From: Apostichopus japonicus
Lineage: Eukaryota > Echinodermata > Holothuroidea > Aspidochirotida > Stichopodidae
Direction of reading: 5' to 3'
NCBI RefSeq assembly: GCF_037975245.1
Contig: NC_092563.1
Location: 22,476,960 to 22,540,959 of the forward strand
Length of the DNA: 64,000 bases
Position 1 is the stretch's first letter. The number at the start of each line of letters is the position of its first letter. A program made the position numbers and the translations under genes. The notes below the pieces were generated by a model. That model saw only the letters and a program-made list of their open reading frames with translations, searched no databases and was not told the origin of the DNA. This document shows, piece after piece, positions 47,318 through 59,700 of this stretch.

Positions 47318-50040
47318 TGAACAACGTAGATTGGTAAACCTCTTTAAAGGGGGTATAGAGTTAAAAGGTCTCCGAGGTAGAACTATGAAATATATGTAAA
47401 GACAAATCGAGAATGTTAACAGTAAGTCGTTGGTACAACTTCTGTTCACATGATTTGTTTACATTGGTGAGGTATGAAATATTCAAATTCTTCCCTTTTA
47501 TTGGTGGAACCAAAAGTTGCGCAATAGTATGTTATGTAATACAGAGCCCTGTTTCTCAAATGTCTTCTCCACTGCAAGCCACTGTTTGAGAGCTAATCCC
47601 AAGTAGAGACAACCATAGTAGAACATATAACAAATGACGAAAGACAATTTCAATTTTATTTGAGGGGGAATTTGGCTTGTGAACCAACCCCAAACTTTGA
47701 TAAGAGAAAACGTGGTTTATGATATTGGAGTTTTATATTTGATCCAAGAAGCAAGCTATGGATATCATATCTTGTCCAATCAGTAATCTTTTTATACCAT
47801 GATAGGTGTGGAGCCTTCAGCATCCCTGGTTTGGTTTTGCTATATATATATTTTTTTTTGGTGATAATTTTGTTTAGTTTATTATATAAGTATATCAATA
47901 TTCATGATGCATTTTGTTTATGTATATCAGCTACATTGCCTGGTGCTAATTATGCAGCTGTTTCCATAAAAGGGGGCTAATGAGCTAAAGTTATTCAACA
48001 TTGAGGTGACATCAATACATAATTTGTACGTATTCATTCTACGTCGTATTCACTGGCAAATGTTTCATATGCACTTACATTCATATTTATGAAAGTGGGT
48101 GACTTGTCAGGAAATTCATTGTTTTCATGCATGGCTTAATAAGCAGAAGAAACTCTTCCATTTTGGAATTGGCTTCAAACATCCATTGTAACCACCGGGC
48201 CAGTTTTAAGCCATGTATTCAAATTGTATCCCTGTTTCGTTGTTGTCATTTTCATGAAAATGTATTACTCAAAAGGCAGTAGAAGAAGAGCAAACCTTAT
48301 TCCTTCTTTTTATTGGTTGATATAAATCTTGTCAAACTTTAACGAGTCAGTATGGTTATAGCTGGAAGCAGGGTCTGACTAGACTGCAATAATCTCATGA
48401 GGCAGGAATATACTCTATATTAATTTGTATCAATAACAGAAATGGGAAATGACTTTGAGAATAAGTTATGAAAATGTTGTGTATAGACATTAAGTTATGA
48501 AAATGTTGTGTATAGACATTGCAGAAATATATATGAAATTATTTTATTCCTGACTTTCATTCCAGAAACAAAAATTCTCTCTGAAGTAAAATCAGCAATA
48601 GCATGGTCATATGTTAACCTGCCAAATATTAAAAAGGTTTTGCTGTATTCCTAACTTATTCCTAAGTATAAAAAAAAACGATATAACTTAAGTTAAATGA
48701 GCAATACTGATATTGGTTGTTTTGTTTGATCTCCCCAGATAAAGCAGAGGAACTGACTAATCATTAGAAAATTTAGAATCATATCTTGCTTTCTATTTTT
48801 GGATTAGTTTTACTCTACAAAATCATGTTCATCTAATTAATACATGACGATAGGAGATGTAAGCATGATAAATGGATTGCAACTTTCATTTGAGTGGACA
48901 TTTTATAAATATATATATACTTTTTTAAGGGAAACCAATATAATTCTGAGCTATGATGATTACAGTTGCCACTGGTTAGCACATCTAGGTTCCTCTCTTT
49001 AAACAAAACTGAGATTGTGCATGATAATTAGGTTCATTTTTTTTCTGGCAGGAAAAGTTGTGAGATAGTGAGGCTGCATCTAATATCTAGCTAGTATGGT
49101 GCTATATCAGCAAGACTGGTTTAAGAAGAAAATTAGGAAGTTACAGACTTTCGAGTAGTTTTGGGTTCAAGGTCCCGAGTACGATTGCTAGTGGAGCCCA
49201 AAGCCATGAGTTGAGTACATGATTATTTAATACATTTGCTGAGTATGAGTACAAAGGCATTTGTCTTGAGTGTAAGCACACGGCCATTATTTTTACTGAG
49301 TAGATGTATGAGCTACGAGTACAGAGCAGTGAGTACAAGTATGATTACTTTAATGTTAAGTTTACTGCTGAGTGTGAGTACAATTTAAGCACAGAGTTGA
49401 TAACTACAAAGTTAATAGGAAGTTTTTGTTTGTGTAAAGCTAAATTTTGAGAGAGTATAGTGAGTTCAATTGAGACATTACTGATGTCATTCATGTACAA
49501 TTATTCATCTCAAAAACAATGTGGCAGAATAACTGTCAAGATCAAGGTAATATTACCATTACCAGACAATTACTGATTCTTGTATAGTTAAAATTATCTC
49601 AGGTAACTTGTATCCAAGAAACACCTTTTACATAGAGTTTTTGTTTTTTATAGTGAGTTAGAACTTACAGTAGAAGTATATGGCTGAAGTGGTGGGGGAG
49701 GGGAGAGGAGGGCATGTAACAAGGAGGTGGGATGGTCACCATTTTATATTCAGCTATTTTACCTTGATGATGAAGATATTTTACACTTTGTTTATATACC
49801 ATGCATGTATCAGAGTGTCTATAGGTTGTACATTGTATATAAGGCATTAGCTTTTGTATGGTGTACTATCCTTGTAAACTTGCAAGTGGGAGGAAAGGGG
49901 GGGGGGACTGGGTGGGGAGGACTGGGTGGGGAGGGAGTAAGTGAGGTATATAACAGTGTTTCAATAATAGCATTGTCCTTATGTTGCTACTCTGTATAAA
50001 TACACTTCAACCTCTGAACTTGTCTGAAATAAAATAATGT
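47318..50040 (+). other. Probable raftlin 3' UTR and flank
   Basis: No ORF of note. A candidate polyadenylation signal AATAAA lies at 50028-50033; a second candidate is near 53257. A 29-bp unit (AAGTTATGAAAATGTTGTG...) is exactly duplicated at about 48462-48520. From 49150 to 49400 GAGTACAAGTAT/GAGTATGAGTAC words recur. Confidence 0.35.
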
Positions 50041-50152
50041 AGATAGTAATGTTTTATCCAAATACCAGCAGCAAGCACCACCACCACTAAGCTAAAAAGG
50101 TGTTGATAGTTTGTCAAGGTAACTGCCAAAATGATTAACATATATACATATT

Positions 50153-50153
<1 letters not shown>

Positions 50154-50221
<68 letters not shown>

Positions 50222-50222
50222 T
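50154..50222. repeat. (TA)n microsatellite
   Basis: About 70 bp of alternating AT, nearly uninterrupted. Confidence 0.95.
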
Positions 50223-53200
50223 ATATAGATATTATAGAAAGCGCTTCACATGTTTTTTTATATCCAGTGAATGCTCTAAGGCAGTGGGTTTGTATTTTCC
50301 TCCTTCAATATTTCTGCACATAACTGTATTTCTGTACCTGATTTATTTGCAGTAAGTTAACTACTTTAATTTCAAGAGTTTACTCAAGGGATTGTCGTAT
50401 ATCCTGTATCATAACTTGAATGAACGTGAGAAAAGGAAAAGGGTAATATTTCATCATATTTTTTTAACATTCCTAAGAAGAAAGAAACTAATGATTCAAT
50501 TCTATTTTTATAAGCAAGACTAAAAAGAGATCATTCCTGTATCCAAAATTAGTATAGCATTAATATGTTTAAGGAAATAACTTTTTTATAAATGTTGCAT
50601 TTATTTTGTCAGTGTGTGTTCCTACAGTGGGTGTAATATTTCAAAATGTAAACAAGAAAAGCAGGATTTGAATTGGAACAAGATGACCACTCTTTTAATT
50701 AGTGATTTAAGGGAGGGGTGGTGGGGAGAGGGAGAAAATTGAAGACATTTGTCTAAAGTAACTGATTGATATTTATCAACTGTAATCAATTAATTTATTG
50801 AAAATGTTTATTAGCATTTGTTGGATGATCTGGAAGCTGTTGAAGACTTGCGCAAACGGTGAAAACTTTTGCAAGTCATAAAATTATGGCGATAGTACCG
50901 TAAAACACATTGACCAAAGTTTACAAGGGTTGCTTTGAAGCTCAGGCACTGGACAGGATCAGTATAATTTTATAACAACTCTTATTATCATAACTCACAG
51001 GTTAAATTTTTAGAAATCTGAAGGAATCCAGCATTGCAGTGGGGGGGGGGGGGGGTACCGTGGAGTAAGTTAAGTGCTGGAATTTGTTTCATCATTCATG
51101 GTATAAAATTATCAAATCACATTTTCTTTTCAGTCTCTCTACCTCTAATTTTGTTTAGACAATCATTTCATTGATTCCCCCTTTTCTTCTGTTCTTAAAC
51201 CAATGCTGCTGAGTATACAGACAGGACCCAAAATTTGCAAATTAAATGACCTTATCTTCATTTAAAATCCGTGTTCTCAAACTTTAACCTTTTTTTTACT
51301 TCAATCTGTCAACAAAAGTTGTGCAATGTATGTTATGCTGTCTGGATACACTGGTTTAATGAGGATTATGCTATGCAGTGGTCTGTATGCACCTGTACAG
51401 CTTCTGTCTACAGCCATGACTCCACATACAAAATGATTGCACGACTGTTATACATGGGAGGCTTTCTAAAGTTTTTCCACTTGAGGTGCTCCATTGGAGG
51501 AAATGTCTTACAGGATCGTATGGCAGACATTCACTCACTGTTATGGAGAGTGAAAGAGATTTTTACTATTCTTACATATAGTGTTGAATTCTTTTTTCTT
51601 TTTTTTTTGGTAAATTGGGCTGGGGGGGGGAGGGGTATGGAAATAAAAATCGATGTCCCTCAGCTGTCTTGTTGCACATAATACATACTGCATTTTTCCC
51701 TCATTTTATTCTCCTTCATATGCAACTCATCTCTGAGAATAAAGTGAATAATTCATTATTACAAATCTTTGAATAGTTTATGTATTCAAAGTGGAAATGG
51801 AGTTCTTGCTAATACTATTTTCTATTATATAGTACATTCTGATCGGCAAATGCATGAATTTTGATTTTTTTTTTCCATTGGGTGATTGTTTTGATACTTT
51901 AATATTATGTTGATTAAAAAACCAAGAGTTGCTTGAATATCATTCTGTACAGGTCAAAATAAAAGATACAAAATGTTTTACTTCTCGTTCCGGAAATAAT
52001 TCTGGAATGTATATGTCCAGAATGGTTAAGGTAGTAAAGGGCATGGTGTGAGGCATGGTGGTAAACTTTCATTGGTTGTTTTACAACTCATAATGATGTA
52101 GAATATGGCCAGTCTTTCATGACTGTTCCCCCACCCCCCCCCCAAAAAAAATTACACAGCAAAGACAAGAGTGGAATAGTCAAGAGTTGATTACATTCTG
52201 ATTAACTCATCACCAAAGTTACCAGCGTTCATCCAGTCCCATGTTTTTGTCCTCGTTTGTTACACAACCATCTGATCCATTTTGAAGATGGAGAGAAGGA
52301 AGTATCGCAGCTTCTCAATATTGATAAGTTAGGTAACTGAAATATCACATGAATAATTTTGTTTGTTTTCTTGGTTATGTTGTGTCAAACAGAAGTACAG
52401 TTATTTCATACATCAAGATCCACACTTAGTAGGCCGAGAAAAAGTTCATTTGTTTATTTTGCAATGGTTGTTTGTTAAAGATAATATATACCAATACAGT
52501 ACTATGCATGTTAAGTCAATGTTGAGAAGGGGAAGATGGGGCTGTGTCACTGTTAAAGTAGTCTGTAATTTAAAATCATTTTAATATCACATTCTGCGGT
52601 TTCAGATGTCAGAATGTAGACATTATATATATCTATATTTAATTTTCATTTTGTACTTCCCAGACCCCCACCTCCCACCCTCCAAACATCCCTAGGACTG
52701 CTCCTGTGTTGCTGAAGCATTAAGAGTTAATTTTAATATGGATATGTCTCACATTCATGTTGTATTTCTGGTGTAGTATCATTTTATGACATGTGTAAAG
52801 TTTACTTACTTATATTCTGGTGGGGTCGGTATCCTGTCTTCTGTGTTACATATTCATACCCTTCCCCCCTCCCTTTAATAAAAAATTTAGTCTGCTAAAC
52901 ATTACTTTAAAGTATTCAGAAACTGTATTTTCATGGTTGTTCTGACCTCCAAATTATTCCTCGACAATTGAGTTTGCAATTAGACCAATATATTGTTGAT
53001 CCCCCTCCCCCAATGAAAAAGGGAGGTGGAGGGAGTGGGGGTCTGATGGGGTGTAGGTGTAATACAGCACATTTTGGAGTGATTTTGAAGACCTCATTGG
53101 GAATGTTTTTAATCCAGATGTTGAATACTATATAGTAAAGGTATACTTTACAGGACTCTTATATCAATTAATTTTTGTACATAGTACTCAACAGTATTTT

Positions 53201-54180
53201 GTATACTTCATCAATCCGTAAGTAGCAGATGTAATCAATAATTTATACAGTTATGTAAATAAATTATAAAGGGCAATCAAGTGAATGCATGTGTTTATGT
53301 ATTTCTTTCTGCAGAAATGTTGTGTTTTACAATTTTGAAGTAGTTAGACAAGGCCAAAAAAGTTGATAAATAATGGTTATTTTTTTATATATATAATGGA
53401 ATTGGGTATATTTTATTGACTCTAAAGGACTGGCTGATAATGTAGGCTTTTTGAAGGAACTCTGTAGGCATTAGACTTGATATGTATTAGTCTAAGAATA
53501 AGCAAACAAAGTTAACTGCGCTAGTATCGTTCCTATAGTTATTACAGTTTTCAAGGTATTCAGCAATTCAAAATATGAAGTATAGGTGGAATGCTCCATT
53601 AAGGCTAACATGTCAACATATCCACTCTATTCTCTCTTATGTCGCAGCATGGGAAAACCAGCAGCACCATGGACGACATTCAACACCTTTTACACTTTAT
53701 ATTTGCAGTACATTTTAAAGGAATTGTCTGGTGGAAGATTTTGATACATTGTCCTTGTAGTTATTATTTTTCTCTTTCTAACCATGTAAAAATTGTCCCC
53801 ATTCGACATTTTCTTCTTGTAGAAATCTAGTTTTCAAATTCACCAGTTTCTCACCAAAAGTACCGTTTGTTCGAACGCTTCAATATGGTGTTTGACGTAG
53901 TGCTTGCAGATAGGCAAAACAGGCGACTTGAAGTTAGCACTCCCAATTCCGCAGCAAATTAACTCACGTGTAAGTACATTGAATTGCCTCATATATATAA
54001 CGTACATACTCGCGAACGTATATACTACGATGCTCAGTTGGTGTACTTGTATAGCGTTACACATAGTACACTCACACTCAAACCACAGTTCATTAACTGT
54101 TCTTCGAACTCGCTGAAATAAAATTCACGGATCAAATTAACAGTAAAAGGAAACTTATAAAGTATTCGTTAAACCGAAAG
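50223..54180. other. Intergenic, no gene seen
   Basis: AT-rich DNA with a G run at 51040-51052 and short ORFs without homology or splice context. I find no exon, RNA gene or defined transposon. Confidence 0.45.
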
Positions 54181-54206
54181 ATGAAACTTGGCGGGATCGA
54201 TGTCAT

Positions 54207-54715
54207 CGCAGAACTGTCCGATTGTAAACGTTACAGTAGCCTATACACGCGAACATTCTTCGCGCTGGAGCTGGATACCGCGATGTATAAACAACGAAGA
54301 GCCTGCTGTTAAAACTTATCTTGTGTTACACAAAGACCACGAAACCACCGATCTACTAAATATATTGCGGCTTAAGGAGTTTTTTAAATCATATCTAATT
54401 TATAAGAAATTTCACCGGAAATTATTGAAGAAATTGATCGAATCGTTGTCAGAGCAGAATATAGCGCTGAAAAGCTTAGGCTTCGCAGAACTGTCCGATT
54501 GTCAACGTTTGAGTACAGCCTACATGCGAACATTTTTCGCGTTGGAGCTGGATAGCGCGATGCATAGCCTGAACAACTCAGAGTCTGCTGTTAAAATTTA
54601 CCTTGTGTTACACAAAGACCACGGAACCACCGCTCAAGTACATGGTGGCTTAAGGAGTTTTTGAAAACATATCTAATTTTTAAGAAATTTCACCGGAAAT
54701 TAAGGAAGAAATTTA
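54207..54715. repeat. Two-copy tandem duplication (about 277 bp) with coding-like frames
   Basis: Copy 1 from 54207 and copy 2 from 54484 both start CGCAGAACTGTCCGATTGT and share CTTGTGTTACACAAAGACCA and AAGAAATTTCACCGGAAAT. In the second copy the frame AELSDCQRLSTAYMRTFFA is open; in the first the equivalent frame AELSDCKRYSSLYTRTFFA stops shortly after. A 158-codon ORF (54188-54664) crosses both but changes frame relative to the repeat. Unknown family; possibly a gene relic or a repeat. Confidence 0.5.
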
Positions 54716-56121
54716 TCTGTATACACACGCTGTTTTTGTTGTGATTACCGTATAGGTACTGTGCGGAGGGTGGGTTATGACGCAATCTGCTATGGCAGAG
54801 CTGACGTCACGTATTGTACTGTTCAAATCATATTTGAAGTGTCTATCCATAACGATTAAAAAATCGTTTCTCTGTCAAACGCAACATTAGCGTTCTCATA
54901 CTTTGACAACATGTTTGGAAAATTATTTACTATTTTTTAAGGTAACTTCTTTGGGCCACCAGACAATCCTTTTAAAGGTATGCTGTATTTGCCCCGAATA
55001 TGCTAGATATTCAAAGATGGTCACCATTGGTCATAATTCTTGAACTGTTTTTATTGCAACCATCGAGGCAATTTTCCTCACTGGGACATTCAGTCACCTT
55101 ATGTGTACCTTAAAAATGTCTGAAAACAATTTAGAGAGTAAAGACCACCAGGAAAGTACTTTTTGAAAACTAGCAATTATAGCATGCTATAATTTGGGGC
55201 CTATACTTGACAACCTTTATCATGTTTAGGCCAAGAAACGTCTGATGTTGTCCTGTTGCACATGAGGAACCGACCTTATGATCTGTGTCAGAGATCAACG
55301 GCGCTGGTCTGTGTGCTAGACTTATTAGTCCAGCCAATTTAATTGATGATCCACAGAAGGGTCATTTCTCAGAAATTAAATAGAGAAATACAAACTGGAC
55401 TCTGTAAAGAGTTTTAAAGCTTTGTTGAAATACATGATAGACAGTCATGTTTACGGTCAAAGCACAATTCAACGGTCTAAGCACAACAAATCAAAATTAA
55501 GGTTTTGCCGAAAAGTTATCGACAACACTGTGGTTACTTCAGTATTTGAGAAAGTGGTCAGATGCTGGGGCATACACTCTCATCCGGCGGATGGGGACGT
55601 TAAATGGCGGTCCGGGAGCAGGAATGGGAGTTAATTCACACCCTAGCCTCGCTATCTTCTGAACACTTATCGAAAAGAGAAGGCTTGAAATAAGCCGGTG
55701 TTCATCCACGATCTAACACGAATAGGGTCTGAAATAAAGCTACTGTAAAGACTTCCTGATCCTTGGGTCTCTAAACTAAAGTAAGTTAAATCCCCTTTAT
55801 GTATTTCTTTATAAACACGAATTTACCGATTCGTCGTCACACAAGCATAACGGTGTTCCCAAACACTTTGGCCCATTCGCAGAGAGCGAGTGAAGGAAAA
55901 ACTCAAACCAAAACAAAAGGTCTAGATGAAAGCAATGTAAAGGGGAAGATGATGAAAAAAAGAAGGTTACTTCAAGTAGGTAAAGTTAAGACCGTTATAA
56001 CTTGCCAATGGTTAACCTTTTAGGCTGATTTATACTACTCAAGTTAATAATGGTATGATACCAGTTATTCCCTCCACCCGTACTTGATATTCCTAATTGT
56101 CACACGTTGCGACAAGAATCT

Positions 56122-56770
56122 TTAAACTGTAGGAGCTTCATTTCTGAAGATGAGATCGTATATCATTTGATGGCCGTTATCCCATCCGTATAACTTCTGA
56201 TCACGCGCATTGTAATTCAACGAATATGTCTTTAAAAATTTGTTGTCGAACGGAATGTTCAAGAACTCCTCTTTTTCCGATTTTGTGTCAAATTTGTAAT
56301 TGATCTTGTTAATGTGAGAGTCAAAGCCATTGGTACAGTACACGACGCCGCAAGCGACGAAGCAATTTCCCGCGGCACTCTTCGGGTAATTTGTACGCCA
56401 AGTCTCGATAATTTCGAGCGTGTCCTGATCGAGTTTGCTGATGAGGATGAATCCGTTGGCTGCCGTACTAGAGTAGATTGCCCACAGTCCCAGTTGGTCG
56501 GCGAGAAGGTCGATATCGGAGTAGGCTGCGGACCGGTACGGTAGAGCATTGTTGTAGCCTGCGTCATCTAGTGCTTTGAATACTAGCTTTTGATTAGAAA
56601 CTACATCAAATTTGGCGACATTTCTACTGTTGTAAGGGTTGTAGTAGATGGAACCGTTAAATGCTACCAGTCCAGTCCCCTGTGAGCTTTCGGTAAGACG
56701 TATTTCTACGGCATCGTTACCGTCATGGTAATCCTTCAGGGACCCGTAATATTTGACAAGGTTGGAGTAT
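56122..56770 (-). CDS. Olfactomedin gene exon 8 (OLF domain, stop)
   Basis: YSNLVKYYGSLKDYHDGND to FRNEAPTV and TAA (56124-56122), acceptor TACAG. Most of the propeller, including the DIDLL, CFVACG and GWDNGHQ motifs. Confidence 0.95.
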
Positions 56771-59700
56771 CTGTATATATAGTATGGGAGAAGAATCAAA
56801 GCTACAGCATGAAATGTTTCCTCGAAAATGAGGGCGGTATTGAAAAACTTCGCATGTATAGACTCTGGATGCGTAGACCTGATTAATTCACTTTGGTCTC
56901 GGCTTTGAGTACAACGTTTCTGTATGCTGCCGTGTTTAAAGAATCAAACCGTAATGGTAATTACCGACTTTGCAACCCGCGGTTCACCCTCACAATTTAG
57001 CAAGGTCGGTTGGAGTGAACTCTATATAGTTTTCCCTTCCGGTGAACCAAAAAGAAAAGGACATACACAAAACCATAGGTGAATTATGTATATCCTATAT
57101 AATCTGTGGTAATTTATCCAGTACAAACAGTGGATATTACCTGCGCTGATGGGCAGCCTATACTGACTGTGTGGAACGTTTCTTTTGAACACCGTCCATG
57201 CGTAAGCTGGAGATCGAATCATACTTCACTTGTCAATTTAGGAATGCAAGTACTTTTCAAAGGACTACTATAGACACAGTTTTGATAACTTAAAGTCCGT
57301 TAAACATTAATGCCCAGTAACAATAACCTGCAGGTTTTACTTTGTTATTTTTGTTTTGTTTTTGAGAAATGAAGCTTTAAGCATCTAAGATTAATCAATT
57401 AAAGTGAAGAGACTTTTAAAAACCACACAGTGGCAATTAGGTCAGTTCCACAGATGCATCTACAAAATTCATGATTTTTGGTGCCTTGTTCTTTATAAGA
57501 AGTTGAAAATCATGTCTTTATTGAGATATTAGATAATGAAAGGCATAAACATTTGCATTTCACGCCTACACCGAAGGGTGAATGTGGTCAATCTTATAGG
57601 AGCATTAGACATGAATATTTTTTTGAAACTCAACGTCTTGAAACTGGAATTAAGCTACAGAAAAATTAAAACATTATCAGAAGGGGTAGGGGGATAGGGG
57701 AAGGGGGTGGCTCCAGCCATCTAAGACAATTTGACCAAGATAAGTGCCTACATATACAACGTGCCATCTTATATTGTAAGTAATAACTACTAACCTTCCA
57801 TTGGGCATTTCATAAGAGTAAACCCTTCTGGGGAACTTCACCGGATCGCGGAACCAAGCCCCGTAGAGCGATCGGAGCCCCGTAACGGTGTAGGGAAGAG
57901 AAACCGCTACCAAATTAGCACAGGAATCTGTTAAAAGAGTAAGAACTTCGTTTTGGCAAGATCTGTGTATTGATTGCATAATTTTAATTAGACTTATCTA
58001 TAAGGATATTCATTCATGGCTACATATATTTCAACTTCTACCCCCAACTTCTCCCTCAAAATTCAATCTCATATAATGAGTTGAAAAATATAGTCACTGG
58101 CCACTTGAAATGATACTTTCCCATGATTACTATCCCGTGCCCAAAAGGGAAATAGCGAGAAATTTGAAAGAGGGAAGAGCGATCGCTCCAATTGCCCCCC
58201 CCCCCGTCATGGCTACGTCCCTGGTGACCAGCCCCTCCCGTCCGACAGAAAAGAGCGTTAACGTTAAAGGTCATTAAGCAAAAATTACGCCGAAATTTTA
58301 CTTTCGTCACTTTACATTATTGTTAAAAAATTAACCTCTGAAAAACATAAATAAGTAAGTATATAATTTACTCACCCTGTGTGCCATCTTCCTCCCACAA
58401 ATCATAAAGTGATGAGGGGATTTCTGCATTCTTACACTCGTCAACTTTAGCTCTAAGATTTTTAATCTGTTCCAGAAGGTCAGACGTATCGGTGTTCTCG
58501 TTCAATTCCAGTTCATTCAGTAACGTTGTGACGTTAAAAATCTGATATCAAGAAAATACAAAAGTCTGGGTAATTGTTATACCAACGTATATGTAAACCG
58601 CGTGTATACATGTACCAGACATTGATATGAACAGATGGAAGAGGGTATAGAATGGTATTGTAGATGGTTGTGAGATTCTAGAGTTATACCAGATATTTAC
58701 ACCCCCCACTCTTAACAACAAAGTTGCATATATCTCAAGTTAAAATAAAATAAAACTGTTAGTAAACTGCTTATCCACTAGAGAGCCTGTGTAAGAGAAT
58801 GTGTAAAAGTAAGTTGGCCTGACGTTTCGATCCTAGCAGGATATTCTTCAAAGGCTTAAAAAAAAGCCTTTATAGAAGATCCTGCTAGGATCGAAACGTC
58901 AGGCCAACTTACTTATATTTCAAGTTGAGAGATGTACAGAGCAGGAAGGAAGATATTGCATATGTGTATTTATTTAAAGTTGCAGATGTTTTTAAAATGT
59001 AAAGCGATAAAGTAGTCAAGTTAAAGTATATGGGATGAGCTCGTTTAGATAACTCACCTCGATATGATAAACTTCTTGTTTTAGATCTAAAATCGCCATG
59101 TCTTTTATAGCCATCACGAAGAACTTAAATTATGAGATGTTATAGATGAAAGAAAACCTCGACAAGAACATCTAAATGGCAAGGAACTATACGTAGGAAT
59201 GTCAACATATTGATATTTGTTAAAGGATCTTTCTGAAAGTGAAATATTACAAGTTTAAATTATAGAGTGAATTAAAAAAAAATATTCACTATAGTACCTT
59301 GAGTGTATTTGCACGTGATGTAACTCCGTCCTTAACAACGTGAGATTCAGAGGCTATATATTCTGGTGCCATCTATGCCGGAAAACCCTCAAATAATGAT
59401 GTCAATCACTTTGTAAATTTAAAAATAAGAGAGTATATGCACAAGATATTTTAATAAGTCCCTTATATGCTCACCTCTGCCTGTAGTCTGCCGATCACCA
59501 AGGTCGATGTACGGTTGCTCTGTAGAGTAACTAACAGCGCCTCCATATCCTGAATTTCTTTGCGTATTTGGATGAGTTCAGGTCGAGAAACGACCATAGT
59601 TCCCGCCTCAATTCTCTGCAGAGTTGCAAGTGACGTTGCCAAGGTAACACTTACGCTGTCAATCGTAGCTGTCTGAGCTTGGATGGCTGTGACTTGGTTG

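Noticed and set aside
55422-56023. Two ORFs and a GGGACGTTAAATGGCGGTCC word suggesting a gene or SINE
   Set aside because: No pol III boxes, no domain, and no splice partner could be identified.
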